DNA of 37,788 nucleotides. Source: Patescibacteria group bacterium. GTDB taxonomy: Bacteria > Patescibacteriota > Minisyncoccia > HO2-45-28. Both the position numbers and the translations under genes were made by a program. Numbering within the stretch: position 1 is the stretch's first letter; each line of letters opens with the position of its first letter. Under the pieces are notes generated by a model. That model saw only the letters and a list, made by a program, of their open reading frames with translations, had not been told where the DNA came from and ran no database searches. The stretch spans positions 1 to 37,788 of the forward strand of contig JADFMT010000005.1 of assembly GCA_022563755.1 (NCBI GenBank), in the 5' to 3' direction. Below are positions 16,100 to 23,962 of this stretch, piece by piece.

Positions 16100-16422
16100 T
16101 CATTTTTGGAAGCTCGTTTTTTGCGGTCGTCATCCTGGACGGTCTTAAATTTATTGCGGTTGGTGGACCGAATATTATTAATTGGCAATCTTTTATCCAT
16201 CCTGGCTGGGTGTTTGCCACGCTTGCCCTATTTTTTCTTGGCGTGTGGCTTAATACCCGTATCGTATGGGAAGTCCTTTTCGGAATCTACTTAGTGGTGT
16301 TTTTGTTCGCGCTTGCCAATCAATATATGTTTTTTTCTTCTGTTTTAACCTATAATTGCATGCTTTTTAATCTCATCTTTGTCTCGCTTTATTTTTTTCT
16401 GAGCGCTCCGAAAGTTTCATAA
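16078..16422 (+). CDS. Small multi-pass membrane protein
   Basis: The 114-aa product has three or four hydrophobic helices and no recognised family. It starts inside the end of acpS (22-nt overlap) and stops 19 bases before the ligase fusion, so it is embedded in the lipid operon. A role at the membrane beside acyl transfer is possible from context only. Confidence 0.65.
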   Translation: MFYKKRLIIFGSSFFAVVILDGLKFIAVGGPNIINWQSFIHPGWVFATLALFFLGVWLNTRIVWEVLFGIYLVVFLFALANQYMFFSSVLTYNCMLFNLIFVSLYFFLSAPKVS

Positions 16423-16441
16423 CCTGGAGAAATTCCCCCGT

Positions 16442-18934
16442 ATGATTCTTACCGAAATTTTAGAAAAAAACGCTAAAGCATTTCCTCATAAAACTGCACT
16501 TACCATGCGGATGGGGTATCGGACGGTCTCGTTTACCTATCAAGAGGTATATGATTTTTCTTTAAGCGTTGCGTGTTTGTTGGAGAAAAATGGAGTGGCA
16601 AAGGGGGATAGAGTTTTATTGCTTGCACCCAACTCTCCTTATTGGATTTGTGTCTTTTGGGGCACCCTTCTTCGTGGTGCGATCATTGTACCGCTCAACA
16701 TCCAAAGCACAGCCCGGATGCTAAAGAAAATTGCCGAACAAACAGAAGCAAAAATTCTTTTCAAGCATGTACGCTTCCGGCAAGAAATTCCTACAGGGCT
16801 CAAAACCCACGATATTGAACTCCTGAAAGAAGATTTGTACGGCACGGACTCATCGAGTTTTAAAGAAACAGAAATACTGGAAAATGACCTGGCCCAAATT
16901 CTCTATACATCCGGTACTACCGGTGATCCCAAAGGAGTGATGCTTACACACAAAAATATATTCTCAAACGTTAAGACCCTAAGTCGACTTATCCCCATAT
17001 CAAAAGACGATAAATTTTTATCAATTTTGCCGTTAAGCCATATTTTTGAGCAGGTGGTAGGATTTGTGCTGCCTTTTGAGAAAGCCGCCCAAATTATCTA
17101 TGTCTCGTCTCCCGTCTTGATTCCAGATCTCTTAAAAGAGCACCGGATTACCAAAATGGTAGTGGTTCCAGAATTTTTACATATTATAATGACACGAATT
17201 TACGCGCGGGCTCGAGAGAAAGGAAAGAAGAAAATTTTTGATACCTTGATGCAGCTCGCGAACAACATGAATCTAAAAGTCCTACGGCGCCTTTTGTTTT
17301 ATCCGGTGCATGTGCGCTTGGGCGGAAAACTTCGGACGATTGCATCAGGAGGCGCCGCACTTGATCCTGAACTTGAGAGAAAATGGAATGCTTTAGGAAT
17401 CGATCTTCTTCAGGGCTACGGCCTTACCGAGACCTCGCCAATCATCTCAGCCAATACCTACCGTGATCATAGACTTGGATCCGTGGGCAAAGTTTTGCCT
17501 GATGTGCAAGTCAAAATCGCACCGGACGGAGAAATTTTGGTAAAGGGGCCGAATGTTTTTCAGGGCTATTTTAAGGACCAAGAAAAAACCAGCCAGGCAT
17601 TTAACGAGGAAGGATGGTTTAGGACTGGGGATGACGGAGGGCTCGACGCGGACGGTTTTCTCTATATCAAGGGGAGGAAAAAGTACATGATTAAGGGTTC
17701 TGGTGCGCAAAATGTCTATCCTGAAGATATCGAATTTGAGCTCAATAATATTGCGGGTGTAAAAGATAGTTGTGTTGTGGGTCTGGAAAAACCTGCTGGC
17801 AGGGTAGAGATCCACGCGGTTTTATTGGGAGATATAGAAAATCCCGAGCACATTATTGAGGAAGCAAACACCCGTCTTGCTTCGTACCAACAAATTACGG
17901 GTTGGTCTCTTTGGCCTGAGGAAGATTTTCCTAGATCTGCTACGCGTAAAGTCAAAAAAGAAGAGGTGATCCGGTGGCTGAAGAAAAAAGAAAGTTTATC
18001 CCCCGATCTGTCCGCCAAAGCTTTAGCGAAAGAGGGCGAAGAGGACAAGACACTATTGATGCATCTTTTAGCTGAGGTAACGGATGTCGACGTTGCTCGT
18101 ATATCGGGTGATACAAAAATCGTTCCCGACCTCAATTTAGACTCACTTTTACGAATTGAGTTGACAGCTCGCATTGAAGAAAAATTTGGAGCTGTCGTTG
18201 ACGAATCAAAAATCAACCCGCAAACATTAGTTTCGGATTTAGAGGAGATGATAAAAAAGAAAGAGGCACCAAAAGAAAAACTAAAATTTAAGACATGGCC
18301 GCTATCATGGTGGGTCATTCTCGACAGAATGCTTGATCAGTCTCTATTTATTTTTCCATTTGTTAAAATCTTTGTGAGATTAAAAGTAGAAGGAAAAGAA
18401 AATTTAAAAAATCTTTCTCTGCCCGCTATTTTTATGCCCAATCATATTAGCCATTTGGATTCTTTAATTATATTAATGGCTTTACCCCTTACGACGAGAA
18501 AGCGAATTGCGTATGCTGCAGCAAAGGATGTTCTCTATGGGACGTATAAAAGATGGTCGCTACTTGCAGAGTGGTTATTTAATGCGTTTCCATTTCCGCG
18601 CCGCGAAGGAGAGAATATAAAATTCGGACTCGATTATATGGGGCGGTTGTTGGATAAAAAATGGTCAATTGTTATCTATCCGGAAGGGGAGGTATCAAGA
18701 AACGGTGAGCTTCTGGCGCTCAAACGGGGCACGGGCCTTGTTACAATAGAGATGGACGTCCCGATCGTACCCGTAAAAATTACCGGTACGAATCACATTG
18801 TGCCATACGCAAAATTGATACCTAAGCGTAGAGGCGAGGTGAGTATACGATTTGGCAAACCTCTTACCTTTAGTAAAAGAGATTCGTACGAGGAGGCTCG
18901 AGAGAAAATACAAAATGCTTTGGAGCGCTTATGA
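16442..18934 (+). CDS. Acyl-adenylate ligase - acyl carrier protein - PlsC acyltransferase fusion
   Basis: The 830-aa product joins three activities. Residues about 1-510 form an AMP-binding long-chain acyl ligase with ILYTSGTTGDPKGV (about 153), GYGLTETSP (about 323), and the hinge FRTGDDG..GFLYIKGRKKYMI. About 540-605 is an acyl carrier protein with the phosphopantetheine serine in LNLDSLLRIEL (about 566). About 615-830 is a PlsC/LPLAT acyltransferase with NHISHLD (HX4D, about 665) and YPEGEVSRNG (about 745). The logical reaction is activation of a free fatty acid with ATP, loading on the internal ACP, and transfer to a lysophospholipid or glycerol phosphate. It resembles Aas of E. coli, but with ACP built in. 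AcpS just upstream would activate it. Confidence 0.9.
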   Translation: MILTEILEKNAKAFPHKTALTMRMGYRTVSFTYQEVYDFSLSVACLLEKNGVAKGDRVLLLAPNSPYWICVFWGTLLRGAIIVPLNIQSTARMLKKIAEQTEAKILFKHVRFRQEIPTGLKTHDIELLKEDLYGTDSSSFKETEILENDLAQILYTSGTTGDPKGVMLTHKNIFSNVKTLSRLIPISKDDKFLSILPLSHIFEQVVGFVLPFEKAAQIIYVSSPVLIPDLLKEHRITKMVVVPEFLHIIMTRIYARAREKGKKKIFDTLMQLANNMNLKVLRRLLFYPVHVRLGGKLRTIASGGAALDPELERKWNALGIDLLQGYGLTETSPIISANTYRDHRLGSVGKVLPDVQVKIAPDGEILVKGPNVFQGYFKDQEKTSQAFNEEGWFRTGDDGGLDADGFLYIKGRKKYMIKGSGAQNVYPEDIEFELNNIAGVKDSCVVGLEKPAGRVEIHAVLLGDIENPEHIIEEANTRLASYQQITGWSLWPEEDFPRSATRKVKKEEVIRWLKKKESLSPDLSAKALAKEGEEDKTLLMHLLAEVTDVDVARISGDTKIVPDLNLDSLLRIELTARIEEKFGAVVDESKINPQTLVSDLEEMIKKKEAPKEKLKFKTWPLSWWVILDRMLDQSLFIFPFVKIFVRLKVEGKENLKNLSLPAIFMPNHISHLDSLIILMALPLTTRKRIAYAAAKDVLYGTYKRWSLLAEWLFNAFPFPRREGENIKFGLDYMGRLLDKKWSIVIYPEGEVSRNGELLALKRGTGLVTIEMDVPIVPVKITGTNHIVPYAKLIPKRRGEVSIRFGKPLTFSKRDSYEEAREKIQNALERL
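18013..18028. repeat. Short palindrome in frame inside the ligase-ACP linker
   Basis: CGCCAAAGCTTTAGCG is a near-perfect palindrome translated as AKALA. It falls in the flexible linker between the ligase and ACP domains, and shares its half-sites with the inverted repeat at 144-187. Confidence 0.5.
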
Positions 18935-19026
18935 GCCGATTTGACCCCGTTAGACAAAATCGCATTGCGGCTATGAACCCCGTTAAGCAAAATATCATTT
19001 TGCTTAACGGGATTGACAAATTTTAG
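18931..19026 (+). CDS. 31-aa frame made of palindromic repeat sequence, coupled to the ligase gene
   Basis: The ATG overlaps the ligase TGA (ATGA). The peptide contains DPVRQNRI and then MNPVKQNI...LNG, i.e. the translation of a half element and a full CCCGTTA hairpin. Frames beginning MNPVRx are a recurrent by-product of such repeats in CPR genomes. It is probably not a selected gene, but it would be translated through coupling. Confidence 0.4.
   Translation: MSRFDPVRQNRIAAMNPVKQNIILLNGIDKF
18979..19011. repeat. CCCGTTA palindrome, compact form
   Basis: CCCGTTAAGCAAAAT pairs perfectly over 15 bp with ATTTTGCTTAACGGG around ATC. A partial second copy, ACCCCGTTAGACAAAAT, lies just upstream at 18944-18960. 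Its right edge is one base from the -35 of the next promoter. This is the loop-less member of the family found at 23832, 32001 and 34393. Confidence 0.85.
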
Positions 19027-19040
19027 GACGCGTTTATACT
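19013..19040 (+). promoter_or_regulatory. Promoter of the zinc-ribbon gene
   Basis: TTGACA (19013-19018), 16-bp spacer, TATACT (19035-19040). It directly follows the palindrome. The predicted leader is about 110 nt. Confidence 0.75.
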
Positions 19041-19105
19041 AGCGTGGTGTAGAGTATTTGAGCCAAAGTAGGCTATTTTATATAGAACATCACGTTTTAT
19101 GGAAG

Positions 19106-19178
19106 CGCCATTTTGCTTAAGTCTCGAAAGGTCCATTAGTAGTATTAAAAAACAAAATGGCGTATCAGCAAAATGGCG
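19106..19178 (+). promoter_or_regulatory. Leader sequence complementary to the start codon region
   Basis: CGCCATTTTG (19106-19115) is complementary to CAAAATGGCG (19153-19162), which contains the start codon. CGCCATTTTGC is also complementary over 11 bp to GCAAAATGGCG inside the gene (19168-19178). The two pairings exclude each other, so a switch between hidden and open start is conceivable. Confidence 0.5.
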
Positions 19179-19342
19179 ATGGCTTTCAGCGAAAGATGTA
19201 TCAGGGAAACTGGAAATGCTCAAAATGCAGTAAAGATATAACCGAGCTTCCATTCGACCCCGATCCTGCCCGGCTTGACCAGCTGCAGTGTCGCGATTGT
19301 CACCGCGAGCGGCGAACCTTTTCCAGAGGAAGTCGTTACTAA
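19157..19342 (+). CDS. CxxC-x17-CxxC zinc-ribbon microprotein
   Basis: The 61-aa product has GNWKCSKCSKDITELPF followed, 17 residues after the first pair, by LQCRDCHRERR. This is the spacing of the small CxxC-x17-CxxC domain common in CPR bacteria, a probable zinc ribbon. The N- and C-termini are basic and glutamine/arginine-rich, suiting nucleic-acid binding. It has its own strong promoter, long leader and perfect terminator. Function is unknown. Confidence 0.85.
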   Translation: MAYQQNGDGFQRKMYQGNWKCSKCSKDITELPFDPDPARLDQLQCRDCHRERRTFSRGSRY

Positions 19343-19358
19343 ACAAAAAATCAAACCC

Positions 19359-19385
19359 AACCCCCCGACGTCACGTCGGGGGGTT
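19359..19385 (+). terminator. Intrinsic terminator after the zinc-ribbon gene
   Basis: AACCCCCCGACG pairs perfectly with CGTCGGGGGGTT around TCA, and GGTTTTTT follows. The GACGTNACGTC tip is shared with the hairpin at 21673. Confidence 0.8.
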
Positions 19386-19416
19386 TAGGTTTTTTGGAGT
19401 AGGGTATAATAGCGGG

Positions 19417-20226
19417 ATGACTACGAAAATCAAGCATTTTCAAAAGAAAGTTTATGCATATTATTACAAACACGGGCGTAATTTGCCGTGGCGAAAGACC
19501 CGAAATCCTTACCATATTTTTATCTCTGAGGTCATGCTTCAGCAAACACAGGTCGAGACTGTACTTAAAAAATACCATCCTTTTCTGAAGGCATTTCCGA
19601 GCTTTCGTGCGCTCTCTTATGCCCCGCTTCGAGAGATACTTGCACTTTGGAAGGGTTTAGGCTATAATCGCCGTGCACTCTTTCTAAAAAAAAGTGCCAA
19701 AAAAGTGACCCATGAATTTAGCGCCAGGTTTCCACCCGAGGCAGAAATACTTGCAACCCTGCCCGGAATTGGGCAGGCAACCGCAAAGGCCACTGTGGTT
19801 TTTGCTTTTAACAAACCCGAGGTTTTTCTTGAGACCAATATCCGCAGAGTCTTTATCCACCATTTTTTCAGCGTCAAAAAAAGGGTATCCGACAGCGAAA
19901 TTTTACCGCTGGTTGAGCGCACCTTGGATGTTTCAAATCCCCGAATATGGTATTGGGCGTTGATGGATTACGGGAGCGCGCTTAAAAAAACGCATCCGAA
20001 TCCGAATCGAAAAAGCGCACACTACACAAAGCAAGCGCGCTTTAAGGGTTCAGATCGGCAAATTCGAGGGAAAATTCTTGAGGTCCTGATTGTTCATCCT
20101 TATCTTTCAAGACCTATGATTTTCAGTAAAATTAATGCCAGTCAAAATCAAATAATGAGGTGTCTTTTAAGTCTTCAAAAAGAAGGATTTATTACATACA
20201 CAAAAAATCGATTTCATATTATTTAG
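19417..20226 (+). CDS. mutY: MutY-like adenine DNA glycosylase lacking the Fe-S cluster
   Basis: The 269-aa product is an HhH-GPD glycosylase of the MutY branch, which removes adenine opposite 8-oxoguanine. It has LPWR..R.PY.IFISEVMLQQTQV with the catalytic Glu (E38), WKGLGYNRRA, and the helix-hairpin-helix LPGIGQATAKAT. Two features are odd. The usual catalytic Asp in LDGNV is Glu139 (FLETNIRRV). The C-terminal four-cysteine Fe-S loop is absent; after ALMDYGSALKK there is no cysteine but a basic stretch and a winged-helix-like tail (SDRQIRGKILEVL). No NUDIX-type recognition domain is present. The start is the ATG at 19417, seven bases after a TATAAT; the longer track frame runs into the previous gene and terminator. 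Confidence 0.85.
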   Translation: MTTKIKHFQKKVYAYYYKHGRNLPWRKTRNPYHIFISEVMLQQTQVETVLKKYHPFLKAFPSFRALSYAPLREILALWKGLGYNRRALFLKKSAKKVTHEFSARFPPEAEILATLPGIGQATAKATVVFAFNKPEVFLETNIRRVFIHHFFSVKKRVSDSEILPLVERTLDVSNPRIWYWALMDYGSALKKTHPNPNRKSAHYTKQARFKGSDRQIRGKILEVLIVHPYLSRPMIFSKINASQNQIMRCLLSLQKEGFITYTKNRFHII

Positions 20227-20234
20227 CCAAAATC

Positions 20235-21623
20235 ATGATAAAGTTTACACTTACCACGCAACTTCCTAGACAAAAAGACATCGCGCTCGTCTCTTTTTCT
20301 GACGAGAAAGAAAGCGTGGTTATAATGCTACCGGGCGGCCAAAAATCTATTCGGCTGGGTATCCTCGAAAAGGAGAAAATTAATCGAAGAAAGCTTGTCT
20401 TACTGATTCGTCAGACTGTTGCTCTTGCAAAATCACATCAAATCAAGCGCCTTGCATTTTTGCTGGATGACTTTGTATTTCCATCTTTTGAGACTACGTC
20501 GCGAGCGCTGGCTGAGCTTTTGGCCGTAAATTGCGAGATGGCCAATTTTGAATTTATAAAATACAAGACGCGCCCCAAAGAGGGATGGAATTTTTTAGAG
20601 GAGGTGATTGTGGTCTCTAAAAAAGCCACCGCAAACATTAAACAGGGATTAAAAATCGGAGCTTTGATTGGAGGGGAAGTTAACGCATGTCGCGTGCTTG
20701 TAAATACTCCTGCGGGCGAGATGACGCCTCAGATTTTAGCATATGCTGCTGGGAAAGCGGTTCGGGGAACATCTGTAAAAACAACCGTTCTCGGACAAAC
20801 CGAGATCGAGCGACTCCGAATGGGCGGAGTTTTAGGAGTGTCAAGGGGATCAGCCGAGGAGCCCTGTTTTATTATTTTGGAATACTGGGGAGGAGAGGCA
20901 AAGGAGAAGCCAATAGTTTTAGTGGGTAAGGGAGTTACTTTTGATACCGGCGGCCTGAATCTGAAGCCGACCGAGGGTATTTACGAGATGCATATGGATA
21001 TGTCCGGCGCTGCAGCAGTAATTCATGCGATTGCGGCTTCAGCAAAGCTGAAATTAAACAAAAATATTGTGGGTCTGATCCCGGCGGTTGAAAATATGCC
21101 GTCCGGCTCCAGTTATCACCCGGGCGATGTATTAAGAACTATGTCCGGCAAGACGATTGAGGTATTAAATACCGATGCCGAGGGAAGAATTATTTTGGCC
21201 GACGCACTCTTATACGCGAAGCGCTATCGGCCCGGTCTGTTGGTAGATGTTGCGACCTTAACCAGCGCTGCAATAATGGCATTAGGTCAGCGAGCTTCAG
21301 CCATTTTTAGCACAGAGGAGGATCTGCAAAAACTGATTTGTGAGCTTGGAGAGGAAAGCGGGGATTATGTTTGGCCCATGCCTTTGTGGGAGGAATATGA
21401 GGAGGATATAAAAGGAACGTTTGGGGATGTTGCAAATACCGGCAAGACACGATACGGCGGCGCGATCACGGCTGCGATGTTTTTAAAACAATTCATTGGA
21501 AGCTTTCCGTGGGTTCATATTGATATTGCGCCTCGAATGACCAGCATTGAAGGCGAGCACCTTGCAAAAGGGGCCGCTGGTGCACCGGTGCGTCTTTTAG
21601 TGAAGCTTTTAGAGCGAATTTAA
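20235..21623 (+). CDS. pepA: Leucyl aminopeptidase, M17 family
   Basis: The 462-aa product is a cytosolic M17 aminopeptidase. All metal and catalytic elements are visible in the C-terminal domain: VGKGVTFDTGGLNLKP, MHMDMSGAAAV, and VLNTDAEGRIILADAL (the family NTDAEGR). The N-terminal macro-like domain is shorter and less conserved, as usual. Family members act as hexamers with Zn or Mn and release N-terminal residues. I start at the ATG at 20235, nine bases after the mutY stop. The track frame beginning at 20160 overlaps mutY with no family similarity. Confidence 0.94.
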   Translation: MIKFTLTTQLPRQKDIALVSFSDEKESVVIMLPGGQKSIRLGILEKEKINRRKLVLLIRQTVALAKSHQIKRLAFLLDDFVFPSFETTSRALAELLAVNCEMANFEFIKYKTRPKEGWNFLEEVIVVSKKATANIKQGLKIGALIGGEVNACRVLVNTPAGEMTPQILAYAAGKAVRGTSVKTTVLGQTEIERLRMGGVLGVSRGSAEEPCFIILEYWGGEAKEKPIVLVGKGVTFDTGGLNLKPTEGIYEMHMDMSGAAAVIHAIAASAKLKLNKNIVGLIPAVENMPSGSSYHPGDVLRTMSGKTIEVLNTDAEGRIILADALLYAKRYRPGLLVDVATLTSAAIMALGQRASAIFSTEEDLQKLICELGEESGDYVWPMPLWEEYEEDIKGTFGDVANTGKTRYGGAITAAMFLKQFIGSFPWVHIDIAPRMTSIEGEHLAKGAAGAPVRLLVKLLERI

Positions 21624-21672
21624 TTAAAAAATAAGACCTTAAGAGATTCCACTTTTTAATAGTTTTACTGCC

Positions 21673-21707
21673 CCAAACAGCCCTGACGTTACGTCGGGGC
21701 TGTTTGG
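21673..21707. terminator. Strong hairpin between pepA and the MFS gene
   Basis: CCAAACAGCCCTGACG pairs with CGTCGGGGCTGTTTGG over 16 bp (one G-T) around TTA. The next bases are TATTATAAT, a -10 for the downstream gene, so termination and new initiation lie within 40 bases. Confidence 0.75.
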
Positions 21708-21722
21708 TATTATAATAACGGT

Positions 21723-22907
21723 ATGTCGTTTCCAAGAGAGCATTTCCATTTTTTTGGAAATCGCGAGATGAACTCTCTCTATATGACGATCGGGCTTTTG
21801 TATTTTGCAGAGGGCCTGATGGGCATTTTTATTCCGATTTATTTTTGGAAGCTCGGATTTCCCCTTTGGAAAATCCTCTTTTTTTATTTTTTGATATCGT
21901 TTTCTTTTGTTCTTATCCTATTTGCGGCCCTGCCCGCTATTCGGAAACTTTCCGATAAAATGATGATGTTTTTAAGTATTCCGTTTTTGGTCGCATATTT
22001 TTTTGGGCTTACCTATTTAGCCGATATTCCTTTTCTTTTTTATATTCTTCCTATAATGGCTGCGGCAGGGTCTCTGCTTTTTAATGTGGGTTATCATATT
22101 GATTTTTCCGGCACTGCCGATGATGGCTACATCGGTCGGGAAGTAGGTATGCGTTACATGGTAGGCTCACTTGCACAATTTGCAGCTCCGCTTGCAGGAG
22201 GATTTTTAATTGCATTTTTAGGATTTGGAAACAATTTTTTTATTGGGTCTGCCATTTTGCTGCTTGCAGTTTTGCCGCTTTTTTTCTTCCCCAAGCGTAA
22301 TTTTTCTAGACGCCTAAATTACCGTTCTGTTTTGCGTTTTTTGAAGGATAAAGCATTGATGCCTTTTACGATTTCGGGATTTGGTTATGCGACCGAGACA
22401 ACCGTTGGCCAGGTTATTTGGCCTTTGTTTATTTTTTTGAGCGTGGGCAGTATTGAGAATTATGGCGCAGTGATATCGGGCGGTCTCTTGGTTGGTGCGG
22501 TTGTCACTTATCTCGTCGGATTTTTATCTGATCACGGACGGCGGCGAAAAACCCTGGCATGGAGCGCAAGTGCGCTAGCAGCTATCTGGGCCTTAAGACC
22601 TTTTTTCCTTAACCCATTTATAGTTTCTGCTAGTCAAGCAGGAGGAGCGGGAGTTAAGGGCGCGCTTATGGTTTCCTGGTCAAGTCAATACTATAAGATT
22701 GCGCGCGCAATTCCCAATCACGAAACATTTATCTTAAGCCGTGAAATGCTTTACCACCTTGCTCGTATGCTTTTTCTTCCTTTTCTCATGCTTGCCTCTT
22801 ATCTTTTCTCGTCGAGCCAATTTTTTACCTTCAGTTTTATTATCGCCGCCCTCCTTTCTCTTCTTTTTCTGTTTGCCAACCGTTTTCATCTTCAGCCAAA
22901 ATCATAA
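21723..22907 (+). CDS. Major facilitator superfamily transporter
   Basis: The 394-aa product has about twelve hydrophobic segments. YMTIGLLYFAEGLMGIFIPIYFWKLG opens the first helix pair, and FLSDHGRRRKTLAW is the second-half MFS loop motif. The substrate cannot be inferred. TATAAT lies at 21710-21715, eight bases from the start. Its TAA shares one base with the ATG of the DUF362 gene (TAATG), so the two are translated together. Confidence 0.82.
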   Translation: MSFPREHFHFFGNREMNSLYMTIGLLYFAEGLMGIFIPIYFWKLGFPLWKILFFYFLISFSFVLILFAALPAIRKLSDKMMMFLSIPFLVAYFFGLTYLADIPFLFYILPIMAAAGSLLFNVGYHIDFSGTADDGYIGREVGMRYMVGSLAQFAAPLAGGFLIAFLGFGNNFFIGSAILLLAVLPLFFFPKRNFSRRLNYRSVLRFLKDKALMPFTISGFGYATETTVGQVIWPLFIFLSVGSIENYGAVISGGLLVGAVVTYLVGFLSDHGRRRKTLAWSASALAAIWALRPFFLNPFIVSASQAGGAGVKGALMVSWSSQYYKIARAIPNHETFILSREMLYHLARMLFLPFLMLASYLFSSSQFFTFSFIIAALLSLLFLFANRFHLQPKS

Positions 22908-23803
22908 TGGATAAAACGGTTATTTTAGTAACTGGGTCGGATCGGCGAGAGATGGTTCGCGAAGCATTGACTAAACTTGGCGAGGCGTTTACGAACGCAG
23001 TCAAAGACGCAAAAAAGATTTTCATTCATCCTAATTTGGTTTCTCCCTACAATAAAGCTGCATCAACCGACGTGGAGGTTGTCCGTGGCATCGTGGACCA
23101 TATCTCGCTTATCCGGTCAGATGAGATCTTGATTGGCGACGCAAGCTATTATGATACGAAAAAAGCATTTGAAATTTTTAGCTATCCATCACTCAAACGC
23201 TCAGGAAACATTAAACTCGTTGATTTAAATGCGGAGGCAACCACTCAAAGCTACACCTATGCGTCCGATTTGAAAAAAAAGCCGATTGGATTTTCAAGAA
23301 TCGTTTCCGATTCCGATCTCAATATTGTCGTGGTGCCGGCCAAAATGCATAGCTATTATATTGTGACTCTCTCGATTAAGACGCATACCGTGGGTTCATG
23401 TGTGGTGAAAAAATCTCCCTTTGGAATTCACGCCCGGTGGCCGTGGTTTCATACGGGCTTTAAGTCCGCGCATCTGTCGGTTGCTGATATGTATGGCGTC
23501 CGTCCTGCCCAACTTGCCGTTATTGACGCAACGCGAGCCATGGAGGGCGAAGGGCCTACTTCTGGTGACGAAATGGATCTTGGCTGGCTGATCGCCTCAT
23601 TTAATCCTGTTGCGGCTGATGCGCTTGGGGCATACTTGATGGGACTTGATCCATCTGATATCGGATATCTTTATCATTTGGATAAAAAAGGTTTAGGTCC
23701 CATTGATCCTGAAGCAATGAGCATCATGGGAGCGGATCCGAAAATACTCAGGCGAGAACTTAAACGACCTTCTAGTTATCCAGAGATTCTTGCATGGAGA
23801 TGA
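22907..23803 (+). CDS. DUF362 domain protein without Fe-S cysteines
   Basis: The 298-aa product matches DUF362: IFIHPNLVSPYNKAASTDVEVVRGIVD near residue 40, ILIGDASYY, KMHSYYIVTLSIKTHTVGSC in the middle, and a late MEGEGPTSGDEMDLGWLIAS.NPVAADALGAYLMG. Many relatives carry ferredoxin-like clusters; here only one cysteine (GSCVV) is present, so no cluster is expected. Function is unknown. It sits between a transporter and an ATP-grasp gene. Confidence 0.85.
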   Translation: MDKTVILVTGSDRREMVREALTKLGEAFTNAVKDAKKIFIHPNLVSPYNKAASTDVEVVRGIVDHISLIRSDEILIGDASYYDTKKAFEIFSYPSLKRSGNIKLVDLNAEATTQSYTYASDLKKKPIGFSRIVSDSDLNIVVVPAKMHSYYIVTLSIKTHTVGSCVVKKSPFGIHARWPWFHTGFKSAHLSVADMYGVRPAQLAVIDATRAMEGEGPTSGDEMDLGWLIASFNPVAADALGAYLMGLDPSDIGYLYHLDKKGLGPIDPEAMSIMGADPKILRRELKRPSSYPEILAWR

Positions 23804-23827
23804 AGAAGAGATAGTATACTATAAGTA

Positions 23828-23962
23828 ATGAATCCCGTTAGAGATCAAAACCTTGTGTTTTATACGTATATCATTAAAAGTCAGAAGAGTAATAAATGGC
23901 GCATAGGTATTATCAATAATTTACGGAAATGCTCAAAGCATTTCCTATCTCTAACGGGATGA
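23828..23962 (+). pseudogene. Decayed GIY-YIG nuclease N-terminus inside an inverted repeat
   Basis: A 44-aa frame starts MNPVRD, contains FYTYIIKS and then WRIGIINNLRK, and stops at TGA. This spacing matches the first strands of a GIY-YIG nuclease (Y-x-Y-I-L-K-S ... Y-I-G-x-T-N-N-L-x-x-R). The second conserved Tyr-Ile-Gly reads WRIG, and the catalytic Arg and Glu region is missing, so it cannot be active. The frame is bounded by the two arms of the CCCGTTA inverted repeat. Its TGA overlaps the next ATG. TATACT at 23817-23822 may transcribe it. Confidence 0.55.
23832..23960. mobile_element. CCCGTTA inverted-repeat element with GIY-YIG remnant
   Basis: ATCCCGTTAGAGAT (23832-23845) and ATCTCTAACGGGAT (23947-23960) are perfect 14-bp inverted repeats separated by 101 bases. 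The right arm runs into the start codon of the ATP-grasp gene. Confidence 0.75.
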
